64,000 nucleotides of DNA from Desulfobotulus alkaliphilus (GTDB lineage Bacteria > Desulfobacterota > Desulfobacteria > Desulfobacterales > ASO4-4), in assembly GCF_007830435.1 (NCBI RefSeq), contig NZ_VLLC01000001.1, positions 82,007 through 146,006 on the forward strand, written 5' to 3'. The translations under genes were made by a program, and so were the position numbers. Below are positions 1 through 8,386 of this stretch, in pieces. Every line of letters begins with the position of its first letter. Within the stretch, counting starts at the first letter, position 1. The notes under the pieces are model-generated. The model saw nothing but the letters and a program-made list of their open reading frames with translations. It searched no databases and was not told where the DNA came from.

Positions 1-124
1 CTGCAAAGCTCTGATCCGAAACGATTGCAATGTCACTTTCAAATAGCCTCGGAGCCTTGCAACAGTACGAAGCTGCTGCAATGACTGCATTGGTAGTTCG
101 ACATAAATTGTGCTGAATAATTAC
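1..124 (+). mobile_element. Palindromic MITE-like element, copy 1 (cut by window edge)
   Basis: This is the right-hand part of the dispersed palindromic element seen in full at 27166-27516. It enters the window in the right arm of the central hairpin, at the stretch reading CTGATCCGAAACGATTGCAA, and ends with the right terminal inverted repeat TGTGCTGAATAATTAC at 109-124. The left arm and any left target duplication lie outside the window. It encodes no protein. It lies upstream of the SIS-domain gene in the same strand sense. Confidence 0.85.
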
Positions 125-261
125 GGGGCTTTTTGACATCTGTGCTGTTTCTGTGTAATTTTTATTATTTTGTATAACTGACATAATGTTTTCTGATTAC
201 CACTGTCTTTCAGCCATATAAGCCTTAGTCATGGAAATTATATGACCATATTTTACGCATG

Positions 262-345
262 TTAGCGGGCACCCGTAAAGGGTGCCCCTACACAAAACAG
301 GGCCGTAAAAACCATTCGTAGGGGCAGGCCTTGCGCCTGCCCGTA
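262..345. repeat. Pair of inverted REP/BIME-like hairpins
   Basis: Two short perfect hairpins face each other. GGGCACCC at 267-274 pairs with GGGTGCCC at 280-287, and GGGCAGGC at 322-329 pairs with GCCTGCCC at 335-342. The flanking words GCCCCTAC and GTAGGGGC are inverted relative to each other, as in a paired REP unit. Such GTAGGGGC-type palindromes are common intergenic repeats in many bacterial genomes. The rest of 125-497 shows no gene; TATAAT at 490-495 lies directly before the next start codon. Confidence 0.6.
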
Positions 346-497
346 TTAAAGCTCGCACCATGGGCCTGACAACAACCGGACCAGCAAGCTGTGGCTGAGT
401 CAGGGTAGTAATCAGATAATGTTTTTACTGCCATTTTCTCATGCTAACAAAAAAACAAATCCCTTACATCTATCACCCTTTCATTAAGGTATAATAT

Positions 498-3400
498 ATG
501 CTTCTTTCCAGTTTTTTTTCCGGACAGAATCCAGAAAACCGCCCCATCCCACCTTTAAAAAAAATATTCTTCGGACGCAGCCTTTCTTCGGTACCGCAAG
601 GTTCCCTGATATTTTTTCCCTTATCCTCAAACACCCTTGCCTGTGGCCTTGCCGGACTGATGGCCTACAAAAAAAAGGATACGGACCGGTCCTTTAAAAA
701 TATCGCATCGGAAATAAACGATACGCTCAAAGAAGTCATCCAGAGCGACATTCGCAGCCTGAAGGCTGAAAACATGGATGCCTCCTTTCTCGGCGGAAAA
801 AAAAATATGGAAAGACTTGCCTCAAAGATCGAAGATCTTCGAAGTGAAGCTGCCATGACCGCCCTTTTTAATGAACATGACATCCTGAAAAACCTATCCG
901 ATCTGGCAGATAAGATAGCAGAGCGGATCAGGGATCAGAAAGCCGCCCTTATGGAAAAACAGGCCGTGCTTTCAAGGGAAATGCTGGCGGAACTCACGGA
1001 TCGCCTCGAAAAAATACAGGATATTCACTGGCATCTTTCCAGGGATTTTCTTAACAACATGGATAAAATCAGACTGCTTGTGGGCAGATACTCCCTGCAG
1101 CCATCGGCATCTGCCATTTCCGTTTTTCACAGAACCAATACAATTTTAAACAGCATTGAAATCCTTGAGGTCCGGGGCAGGGATTCTGCCGGGATTTCCA
1201 TCTTCTTTACCCTGTCCCCCAGCAAGTATAAAACATACCAGAAACTGGTGGAAGAAGAAGGCCTCGCTGATCAGCTTTCAGAACGCAGCAATCCCAGGGT
1301 GCTTGTCAACCAGTCCATTGCCGTACAGCATCAGATCCTGAAAAAACAGCACAGCGTCACCCTTGCTTTCACCTATAAAACCGCTGCTGAAATCGGATCT
1401 CTGGGAGATAACGGAAATTTTTTGCGGAGCCAGATTAAAAACGATCCCCTCATCCACCTCATCGGCAGTCTTTCCCATCTTCACTTTTCCGTGGCTGCCC
1501 ATACCCGCTGGGCTTCGGTAGGAGAAATCTCTGTCCCCAACTGTCACCCGGTGGATAACCAGACAGGAGATCCCGGAAGTATTCGCACCGGCATCATACA
1601 AGTGGCCCTGAACGGTGACATCGACAATTATCTTGAACTCAAAAAACACTATGAAAACCGCTGGGACTTTATTCCAGATGAAATATCCACGGATACAAAA
1701 ATCATTCCCCTGCAGACAGAACATTATCTGCGGGAAGGCAACACCATTGAAGAGGCCTTTCGCCTTGCGGTTTCGGACTTTGAGGGTTCCCATGCCATCT
1801 GGATGCAGACGGATCTGGCTCCTGGCAAGCTCTTTCTCGCCCAGAAAGGCTCCGGTCAGGCCATCTTTGTGGGAATAGGAAAGGATGGTTACATTGCCGC
1901 CTCGGAGGTTTACGGTTTTGTGGAAAGCACTCCCCGGTATATAAAAATTGAAGGGGAAAAAATCGCAGAAGGCATAAACGGCCCTGTTCAGGGGCAGGTT
2001 TTTATTCTTGATGAAAACCCGCAGGATCCTGTTCAGGATATTCATGCCTTTTATTACGATGGAACACCCGTAAAAATCAGTGAAGAAGAAATCAGGGAAA
2101 CGGCCATTACATCAAGGGATATCGACCGCCAGCATTTCCCCCATTACTTCATCAAGGAAATCAGTGAATCCCCCAGATCCGTTGCAAGAACCCTGCAGGG
2201 ACGCTTTCATCTGGAAGATGCAGAAACCGGGGGCTATACGGTAAGCCTTGAAGAAAACGCCATCCCTCTGCCCCTGCAGAAAGCACTTCAGGAAGGACAG
2301 ATCCGGAGGATCTTCTTTATCGGACAGGGCACGGCATCCATTGCAGCCCAGACTTCGGCGGACCTGCTGCGCCATTATCTCAATGACCCTGCCATACAGG
2401 TTCAGGCCCTCAAGGCCTCGGAACTCAGCGGCTTTTTTCTGGAAGATTCGGACGGGCCGGAAACCATGGCAGATGCCCTTGTGGTGGCCATCAGTCAGTC
2501 GGGAACCACCACGGATACCAACCGCAGCGTGGACATGGTCCGCAGCCGTGGTGCCAGAACCATCGGTATCGTCAACCGCAGGGATTCAGATCTCACCTTC
2601 AAGGTTGAAGGGGTGCTTTACACAAGCTCCGGCCGGGATATTGAAATGTCCGTGGCTTCCACAAAGGCCTTTTATTCTCAAGTTGTGGCAGGGGCACTGC
2701 TGGGCCTCCAGATCGCTCAGATTACGGAAAAAAGACGCCCGGATTTCATCAGCACAGAAATCAGAGAACTCCTTGCTGTACCTGAAAAAATGGAAAAGGT
2801 TCTCTCCATCAGGGACAGTATAGGAAAGGGTGCAAAAAAACTCGCCGTTACAAGATCTTACTGGGCAACGGTAGGATCCGGACCCAACAAAAATGCGGCG
2901 GATGAAATCCGTATCAAACTCAGTGAACTTTGTTACCGCACCATTTCATCGGACTATGTGGAAGACAAAAAACACATTGATCTTTCCGCAGAACCCCTGA
3001 TTTTTGTCTGCGCCGCAGGAACAAGGCCTTCGGTCATCGGAGACATCATCAAGGATACGGCCATTTTTCATGCCCACAAGGCCCTGCCCGTTGTGGTGGT
3101 ATCCGAAGGGGATCACCGTTTTGATCCCTATGCCTCCCAGATCATTGCCGTACCGGATCTGCCCGAACATCTGGCTCCCCTGCTCACCACCCTTGCCGGT
3201 CATATATGGGGTTACCATGCAGCCCTTGCCATCCATGAAGGCTCCCGTTTCTTCTATGAAGAGCGTCGTAGCATTCTGGAAACCGTTCAGGGCTATTCCA
3301 GGAAGGGTATGGACATCCATGAAATTGTTCTGGAAAAACGCTTTCGTGAAGAAATGGCCCTTTTCGGAGCCCTTTTCAGAAAGAGCCTTTCCGAAGGCCC

Positions 3401-4238
3401 CCTGCACTCCCTGATGGATGCAAGGGATGCCACGGATCTGCTGCTGCTGACCAAGTACCTCTCAGGCCGTCTTCCTCTCAGCGATATTGAAATGGACTTC
3501 GGCCAGGGAGAAAGCATACAGGGCGTTTTAAACCGTTTTTTTGAAAAAATGGGAAAAGCCATCAATCTGCTGGCCCGGCCTGTGGATGCCATTAAGCATC
3601 AGGCAAAAACCGTAACCGTAGGCACCAGCCGCATTACGGAAAAGGCAGAAGGTCTGCTCTTTGACGCCCTTGAAAAACATGGTATCCGCATATCCCAGCT
3701 CAGCAGCCGTAACATTCTTGTTCTGCGGAATCTTCAGGGAGTGATTTCTGCGGTCAATGGTGCTTTTCTGTACAGGGTGCAGGGCCTGAATCTGCTGGGA
3801 GACGTCAACAGCCACACCAGCATCTCCCTGATTCAGAAAACAGGCTCCCTTGCTGAAATGTCATCAAGGACAGAAAAGGATCCCGTTCTGCGGGGCAGCA
3901 AGCGTATCATCGTGCAGGAGGGCAATGTTTTTATTGGTCAGGGGAAAAAGGACGGGCGCAGAATTCTGATCATACCGGCTTTTTCAGAAAAGACCCAGGG
4001 CCCGAAGCTCCTTGAATACCTTTTATCCTTAGATGTGGATTTCCATGAAAAGGTTCCCCTCTTTGCCCGGATGAAAGCCCTGGGAGGCAAGCTGGACCGC
4101 ATCAGAAACAATGTCAACGAATACTCCGTACCATGGAAGGATGAATATCTGGATCTCTTTGCAACGGAAGAACTTTTCGGATTCACCGCAGACAGGATAG
4201 TGGAAGAGATACTGAAACGACGGGAATTAAAGGGTTAA
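498..4238 (+). CDS. Giant GlmS-like class II amidotransferase / tandem SIS-domain protein
   Basis: This 1246-residue protein has the layout of glucosamine-fructose-6-phosphate aminotransferase but is twice its usual length of about 610. A CGLAG motif at Cys49 matches the N-terminal nucleophile of class II glutamine amidotransferases, here after a 48-residue leader that would need removal. A helical insert of about 170 residues follows, then the glutaminase motifs RGRDSAG (near 222) and HTRWASVGE (near 334). Two SIS domains follow (GQGTASIAA near 608, SQSGTTTD near 665; VGSGPNKNAADE near 791). A GlmS-like tail (AKTVTVG) lies near 1034, then about 200 extra residues. Sugar isomerase or aminotransferase activity is likely, but the substrate is unknown. 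The start is uncertain: AAGG precedes ATG 498, and the next Met lies after Cys49. Confidence 0.8.
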   Translation: MLLSSFFSGQNPENRPIPPLKKIFFGRSLSSVPQGSLIFFPLSSNTLACGLAGLMAYKKKDTDRSFKNIASEINDTLKEVIQSDIRSLKAENMDASFLGGKKNMERLASKIEDLRSEAAMTALFNEHDILKNLSDLADKIAERIRDQKAALMEKQAVLSREMLAELTDRLEKIQDIHWHLSRDFLNNMDKIRLLVGRYSLQPSASAISVFHRTNTILNSIEILEVRGRDSAGISIFFTLSPSKYKTYQKLVEEEGLADQLSERSNPRVLVNQSIAVQHQILKKQHSVTLAFTYKTAAEIGSLGDNGNFLRSQIKNDPLIHLIGSLSHLHFSVAAHTRWASVGEISVPNCHPVDNQTGDPGSIRTGIIQVALNGDIDNYLELKKHYENRWDFIPDEISTDTKIIPLQTEHYLREGNTIEEAFRLAVSDFEGSHAIWMQTDLAPGKLFLAQKGSGQAIFVGIGKDGYIAASEVYGFVESTPRYIKIEGEKIAEGINGPVQGQVFILDENPQDPVQDIHAFYYDGTPVKISEEEIRETAITSRDIDRQHFPHYFIKEISESPRSVARTLQGRFHLEDAETGGYTVSLEENAIPLPLQKALQEGQIRRIFFIGQGTASIAAQTSADLLRHYLNDPAIQVQALKASELSGFFLEDSDGPETMADALVVAISQSGTTTDTNRSVDMVRSRGARTIGIVNRRDSDLTFKVEGVLYTSSGRDIEMSVASTKAFYSQVVAGALLGLQIAQITEKRRPDFISTEIRELLAVPEKMEKVLSIRDSIGKGAKKLAVTRSYWATVGSGPNKNAADEIRIKLSELCYRTISSDYVEDKKHIDLSAEPLIFVCAAGTRPSVIGDIIKDTAIFHAHKALPVVVVSEGDHRFDPYASQIIAVPDLPEHLAPLLTTLAGHIWGYHAALAIHEGSRFFYEERRSILETVQGYSRKGMDIHEIVLEKRFREEMALFGALFRKSLSEGPLHSLMDARDATDLLLLTKYLSGRLPLSDIEMDFGQGESIQGVLNRFFEKMGKAINLLARPVDAIKHQAKTVTVGTSRITEKAEGLLFDALEKHGIRISQLSSRNILVLRNLQGVISAVNGAFLYRVQGLNLLGDVNSHTSISLIQKTGSLAEMSSRTEKDPVLRGSKRIIVQEGNVFIGQGKKDGRRILIIPAFSEKTQGPKLLEYLLSLDVDFHEKVPLFARMKALGGKLDRIRNNVNEYSVPWKDEYLDLFATEELFGFTADRIVEEILKRRELKG

Positions 4239-4326
4239 CCATAAAAGAATGGATTTCCAAAGAGGTTTCTGTTAATTTCTTATCAAGCTTTTCCAACCAT
4301 TTTTTTTAATTGAAAGGATATACCCC

Positions 4327-5157
4327 ATGAAAACTATCTGCCGGAAATTTTTCCTTCCTGCCATGGTGCTTTTTTTTGCCGCACTTCCCCTTGCATGTAC
4401 GGAAAAAGCCCAGACAACACATGAGTCCGCCATTGACCGTATCGTATCAAACGGTGTCCTCCGTATAGGTATGGATCCCGGTTACATGCCCTTTGAAATG
4501 AAGGACAGGCAGGGAGATCTCATCGGTTTTGACGTGGATCTTGCCTATCTGCTGGGAGATGCCATGGGTGTGCGCATTGAGTTTGTTCCTCCTTCAGGTA
4601 GCTTTGCCAGTCTGATGGACGACCTTTATGCCAACCGCTTTGACATGATACTCAGTGGCATGACCATCACACCGGAACGCAACCTCAGGGTCATGTTTTC
4701 TGATCCCTACATCACCGTTGGTCAGGCTGTCCTTGCCAACATCAAGCACAAGGGAACGGTGCGCCATGCAGAAAACCTGAACAGCACCACCTACCTGATC
4801 ACCTACCTCGAAGGTACAACGGGGGCTGCCACCGTAAACAATCTCCTGCCACGGGCCAGAAGGGTATCCGTTGCCAGTCAGGAAGAGGGCATTGCCATGG
4901 TCCGTGACGGCAGAGCCGATGCCTTTGTCTATGATCTTCCCGCCTTTGCAACGTTGATGGCCAAGGAAGGTAAAGAATCTTTCCTTTTCCTTGATCAGCC
5001 CCTGAGCTTTGAACCCCTTGGCATAGGTGTACGTTTTACGGACTTTCAGCTCCACAATCTGCTGAACAACTTTATCCGCCAGATTCAGGCCGATGGCACC
5101 TACGATACCCTCTATGACCGCTGGTTCCTGCAGACCGGCTGGTTCCAGAGGCTGTAA
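4327..5157 (+). CDS. Amino-acid-type ABC transporter substrate-binding lipoprotein
   Basis: This is a periplasmic solute-binding protein of family 3 (GlnH/FliY type), 276 residues. Residues 1-24 form a lipoprotein signal peptide with lipobox LPLAC (Cys24), so it should be anchored to a membrane facing the periplasm. The mature part starts with the family pattern NGVLRIGMDPGYMPFEM and keeps GFDVDLAYLLGDAMG and the second-lobe region AIAMVRDGRADAFVYD. A GAAAGGA ribosome site precedes ATG 4327. No permease or ATPase gene is adjacent, so it is an orphan receptor that may serve a transporter elsewhere or act in sensing. Polar amino acids are the usual ligands of the family; the ligand here is unknown. 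Confidence 0.88.
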   Translation: MKTICRKFFLPAMVLFFAALPLACTEKAQTTHESAIDRIVSNGVLRIGMDPGYMPFEMKDRQGDLIGFDVDLAYLLGDAMGVRIEFVPPSGSFASLMDDLYANRFDMILSGMTITPERNLRVMFSDPYITVGQAVLANIKHKGTVRHAENLNSTTYLITYLEGTTGAATVNNLLPRARRVSVASQEEGIAMVRDGRADAFVYDLPAFATLMAKEGKESFLFLDQPLSFEPLGIGVRFTDFQLHNLLNNFIRQIQADGTYDTLYDRWFLQTGWFQRL

Positions 5158-5177
5158 GCAAGCGAAGACCTTCACAG

Positions 5178-5208
5178 CCTGCCGGAATCCGCCCCGGATT
5201 CTGGCAGG
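5178..5208 (+). other. Intergenic stem-loop between binding protein and BamE-like gene
   Basis: CCTGCCGGAATCC at 5178-5190 and GGATTCTGGCAGG at 5196-5208 form a 13-bp stem with one G-T pair and a five-base loop. No T-run follows, so it is not a classical terminator. It could limit read-through or stabilise the 3' end of the binding-protein transcript. Confidence 0.5.
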
Positions 5209-5231
5209 TTGCAGGCCAGAAAGGTACTGCC

Positions 5232-5555
5232 ATGATCTCTCTTGATTTAAGAAAAAAAACATTTCTTTTCTTATTCTTCCTTATACCCGTACTTTCATTA
5301 TCTGCCCTTTCCATGGAGCACCAGAATTCAGACCTACCCAAAAAACCTGAAGTCAGGGAAGGTATGTCCCTTGACGAAGTCAGAAACATCATGGGAATGC
5401 CACGAAATATCACCCGAACGGAATGGCGTTATCCTGAGATTATTATTCTCATTGAAAACCAGCAGGTTGCCTGCATTATTAAACCATCCTGTTTTGGCCG
5501 GTGGACCAATTGTCAGGCATACCGGACCCGGTCGCCGGAATGCCTGATTGAATAA
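5232..5555 (+). CDS. Small exported protein with BamE/SmpA-like fold
   Basis: This 107-residue protein begins with a basic then hydrophobic signal segment (residues 6-26), so it is probably exported or anchored in the membrane. The middle carries REGMSLDEVRNIMGMP followed by a WRYPE block, the layout of BamE/SmpA/OmlA domains (a 'GMS..EV...MG.P' helix then a tryptophan-containing strand). No cysteine lipobox is evident in the signal region. Cys residues in the C-terminal part (IKPSCFGRW, NCQAY, PECL) may form disulfides. BamE itself belongs to the outer-membrane assembly complex, but this gene is not next to bam genes. Its function is unknown beyond the fold. Confidence 0.6.
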   Translation: MISLDLRKKTFLFLFFLIPVLSLSALSMEHQNSDLPKKPEVREGMSLDEVRNIMGMPRNITRTEWRYPEIIILIENQQVACIIKPSCFGRWTNCQAYRTRSPECLIE

Positions 5556-5578
5556 TCCTCAAATATGAAAGTTTTTCC

Positions 5579-6439
5579 ATGGATCCTGATCTTCTTGCCT
5601 ACTTCCATGATATGATCCCCCTTGAAATGTGCATTCTTGATTCAGGGCTCAACCTGATTTACGCCAATGAAGCACTGACAAAAAGCACAGGCATCCATGA
5701 TTTTTCCGGAAGAAACATGAAAAGTCTGATTCCCGAGACCCGTCTGGGAACCCTTCAGGTTCTTCTGGAAAAATCCAGAAGGGAAAACAGAGAAATCCGT
5801 TACAGAGCCGAAGGCCTGATCGGGGGCGAAGACAGGGAGGTAATTATAAAGTATCACCACGAGACCGGGACATTTTACGCCGTCCTTGTCAGAGATTCCT
5901 GTCAGCCCATAAAAGAAAACAAGGATGCCCTGACCGGTCTTGCCACAAGGGAAATATTCATGGAAAGGGGTGTACAGCTCATTCACCATGCAAAACGGCA
6001 GAAGACATGCGTTGCTCTTGTTTTCATGGATCTCAACGGCTTTAAGCCTGTAAATGATACCTATGGGCACAAGGCCGGAGACATCGTTCTTAAGGTTATC
6101 TCCGAACGCCTGCAGTCCACTATCCGCAAAACCGACACCCTGGCACGTTTCGGCGGGGATGAGTTTATCCTTGGGCTGTCGGATCTCAAGGCGGGCATCC
6201 ATGCCTCCCTTGGCGTAAGAAGACTGATGAAGGCCGTTGCTGAACCCATTGATATCGGGGGGCAGCTGGTTTCTGTTTCCGGAAGCTTTGGCATTTCCGT
6301 ATATCCCGATGACAACAGTGATCTCAAAACTCTGGTACGATATGCGGATGAAGCCATGTATCAGGCCAAAACCAGAGGACTGGGCTATGCCTTCTTTTCC
6401 ACCCCGCATAAAACCTCCAGCGGGAAAGAATCCGTTTAG
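5579..6439 (+). CDS. PAS-GGDEF diguanylate cyclase
   Basis: This 286-residue protein has an N-terminal PAS-like sensor region (about 1-115, starting DMIPLEMCILDSGLNLIYANEA) and a C-terminal GGDEF domain. The active-site loop FGGDEF is intact near residue 191, and the product-inhibition I-site RKTD sits exactly five residues before it, so c-di-GMP synthesis with feedback inhibition is expected. There is no membrane segment, so it should be cytosolic. It starts shortly after the BamE-like gene and is followed at once by a CheZ-like gene, which suggests a link to motility or chemotaxis signalling. The input signal is unknown. Confidence 0.92.
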   Translation: MDPDLLAYFHDMIPLEMCILDSGLNLIYANEALTKSTGIHDFSGRNMKSLIPETRLGTLQVLLEKSRRENREIRYRAEGLIGGEDREVIIKYHHETGTFYAVLVRDSCQPIKENKDALTGLATREIFMERGVQLIHHAKRQKTCVALVFMDLNGFKPVNDTYGHKAGDIVLKVISERLQSTIRKTDTLARFGGDEFILGLSDLKAGIHASLGVRRLMKAVAEPIDIGGQLVSVSGSFGISVYPDDNSDLKTLVRYADEAMYQAKTRGLGYAFFSTPHKTSSGKESV

Positions 6440-6544
6440 ACCAGGTGATTGTTCTTCAGGGAAGACAGCCGGAGTGAAGACCAAAACATACACCCATCCC
6501 AAGACTATAGCCAACTGAAAACCCCTTACCCGGAACAGGCAGGT

Positions 6545-7219
6545 ATGGAAGAAGAAATTCTATCGAGACTGGCGGAACGACTCAACATGGATGTTTCCAG
6601 AACCATTAAGGAAACACTGGAAAAATCCGTTGCCATTGAAGTTCAAAAAGCCCTTTCCCAAGCCATAAACGATGGTGAATTCTATCAGGGTATTTCTTCG
6701 GATATCAAAGAAGGCCTTGAGGATCTGGTAAGGGAAATGCGCAAGTTACGCAGGGAAACGGGAGAAATCTCGGATGAAGAGGCTCCAGGTGAAGCCTTCA
6801 ACCAGACGGCCATGCAGTTGGAAGACATCCATTCCCGTACAGAGAATGCCACATTCTCCATCATGGATATCGTGGAAAAACAGATGGAAACCCTTGAAAA
6901 ACAACGGAGCATATGCAAAGAGGGCAAAATATCAGGGGAAGATCTGTCCTGCTTTATGGATGAACTCCAGGACAATTTTTTTGAAATTCTCACTGCTTTA
7001 AGTTTTCAGGATCTCATCGGCCAGAAAATGAACAAGGTGATTGTCTTTATCAGAAAAGTGGAAGAAATCATCAATCATCTCTACCTTTCCCACAATCTGA
7101 TGCTTCAAAACAAAGAAGCCAATCCGGACAAAAATACAAAGGATATCCGTGAAGAGGTCCTGAACAAAATTTCCCAGGAAAACATCGACGCCCTCCTCTC
7201 CGAGTACGGGATAGACTGA
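6545..7219 (+). CDS. CheZ-like protein phosphatase
   Basis: The 224-residue product carries the CheZ signature FQDLIGQKMNKVI near residue 154. Its D..GQ residues correspond to the Asp and Gln that dephosphorylate CheY-P in CheZ. The rest is helical and charged, as expected for a long four-helix-bundle dimer. The C-terminal tail ends ENIDALLSEYGID, comparable in position to the CheY-binding tail of CheZ. I chose ATG 6545, preceded by AGG; a TTG at 6449 would add 32 poorly structured residues. No CheY or CheA gene is in the window. It sits right after a diguanylate cyclase gene. The left end of a palindromic element follows 14 bases after the stop codon. Confidence 0.75.
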   Translation: MEEEILSRLAERLNMDVSRTIKETLEKSVAIEVQKALSQAINDGEFYQGISSDIKEGLEDLVREMRKLRRETGEISDEEAPGEAFNQTAMQLEDIHSRTENATFSIMDIVEKQMETLEKQRSICKEGKISGEDLSCFMDELQDNFFEILTALSFQDLIGQKMNKVIVFIRKVEEIINHLYLSHNLMLQNKEANPDKNTKDIREEVLNKISQENIDALLSEYGID

Positions 7220-7233
7220 GAACTGGCCGGAAC

Positions 7234-7424
7234 GTAACTGTTCAGCACAGTTTTCCAGGCACCATAGCTGCAAGACAGATGCACAGGCCCCAGGCTGTTT
7301 CCCCGTGACGCAATCCGGAACGATTGCAATGTCACTTGCAAATAGCCACGGAGCCTTACTAAGAGTACGAAGCTGCTGCAACTACAGCATTGGCAGTTCA
7401 GAATAAACTGTGCTGAATAATTAG
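7234..7424 (+). mobile_element. Palindromic MITE-like element, copy 2 (short form)
   Basis: The left end GTAACTGTTCAGCACA and right end TGTGCTGAATAATTA are the family's terminal inverted repeats. The outer arms match the 345-351-bp copies closely, but the central hairpin is gone: GTGACGCAATC is joined through CCGGAA to the right arm ACGATTGCAATGTCAC, leaving 191 bp. No 8-bp target duplication is visible. It lies between convergent genes, and its right end supplies the TAA stop codon of the ETF alpha gene at 7421-7423 on the minus strand. Confidence 0.85.
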
Positions 7425-8386
7425 GCTTTTTCTTTATCCATGATTTTGAACAGCACCCCAAGAAAAAGCTCCAGATCCTCCACAATCCCAAGATCCGCAT
7501 GCTGAAAAAAAGGGGCGGTCTTTTCTCTGTTCACAGCAACAACAAAACCGGACCTGCCCATACCCGCAAGGTGCTGGGAAGCACCGGAAATCCCAAAGGC
7601 CACATAAAGATCAGGGGCCACGTCGGCACCGGTTTCACCAATCTGCCGGTCATAGGGCAGCATTCCCCCGTCACAGACAGGACGGCTTCCCGCAAGGATG
7701 CTTCCAGGAAGATGTTCACCAAGTCGGCGTATAAGATCCAGCTGCACGGGGCCCTCAACACCTCGGCCGGCCGCCAGCACAATACGGGCTTCCCGCAGCC
7801 CTGCAGCAACAGCACCGGGCTCCTCGCCCATAAAAGATATGGATGCGCCCACCTGCGGTGTTTGGAAAACTTCTGTTTTGCCGGGAATATCTTTTTTTTC
7901 TGCGGGAGTGAACACACCGGGACTGACGGTGAAAATGGCACTCTTTTTATGGAGCCGTATCCATAGCATCCGTCTGCCGTTCCATACCTGACGCCCCAGA
8001 AGTACGCCCTCAGCATCCTTTTCAAGGGCCCGTATGGCCGGAATATAGGCCGCATCCCTCTGAAATGCCAAAGCAGGTGCCACACTGCGCCAGACACCTG
8101 CATCGGGCATCAGGATAAAATCAGGCCGCTCTGATCCCCAGAAAGCATGCAGCACCCTTTGCCCATAATCTGCTGAAACATGTTTTTCCTCTGGAAACTG
8201 AAAAACCTGCACCCCGACACCAAGGAGGGCAAGCTCCCTGATATGCCGGTCTTCTCCACCAAAGGGCAGGAGAAAACGAATCCTCCTGTCTTCATTCTCT
8301 CCGGCAAGGAGCCCTGCCAGACCCAGAAGCTCTGCCCCTTGAGAAAAAAAATCACCCCTTCCCAGAACAATATCAAGCCGCATCAT
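7421..8386 (-). CDS. etfA: Electron transfer flavoprotein alpha subunit
   Basis: EtfA holds the FAD of the alpha/beta heterodimer that takes electrons from acyl-CoA dehydrogenases. The 321-residue protein has the variable N-terminal domain and the conserved FAD domain (about 195-315), with GRGVEGP, the SRPVCDGGM-type segment and the hallmark GISGASQHLAGM. The C terminus is slightly shortened and ends DKEKA, with its stop codon inside the adjoining palindromic element, which suggests the insertion reset the 3' end. The start overlaps the etfB stop by four bases (ATGA). Electrons probably come from dehydrogenases such as the one encoded at 10551. Confidence 0.93.
   Translation of the reverse strand: MMRLDIVLGRGDFFSQGAELLGLAGLLAGENEDRRIRFLLPFGGEDRHIRELALLGVGVQVFQFPEEKHVSADYGQRVLHAFWGSERPDFILMPDAGVWRSVAPALAFQRDAAYIPAIRALEKDAEGVLLGRQVWNGRRMLWIRLHKKSAIFTVSPGVFTPAEKKDIPGKTEVFQTPQVGASISFMGEEPGAVAAGLREARIVLAAGRGVEGPVQLDLIRRLGEHLPGSILAGSRPVCDGGMLPYDRQIGETGADVAPDLYVAFGISGASQHLAGMGRSGFVVAVNREKTAPFFQHADLGIVEDLELFLGVLFKIMDKEKA

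Noticed and set aside
1278-2045. Long antisense open frame (255 aa) inside the SIS-domain gene
   Set aside because: It is the complementary strand of a strongly conserved coding region and has no recognisable motif or ribosome site.
5178-5208. Stem-loop at 5178-5208 as a terminator
   Set aside because: The stem is strong but no T-run follows on either strand; kept only as an unassigned stem-loop.
7245-7423. CRISPR array from the repeated blocks
   Set aside because: The repeats are dispersed single copies of about 190-350 bp with target duplications, not short repeats with regular spacers; no cas gene is present.
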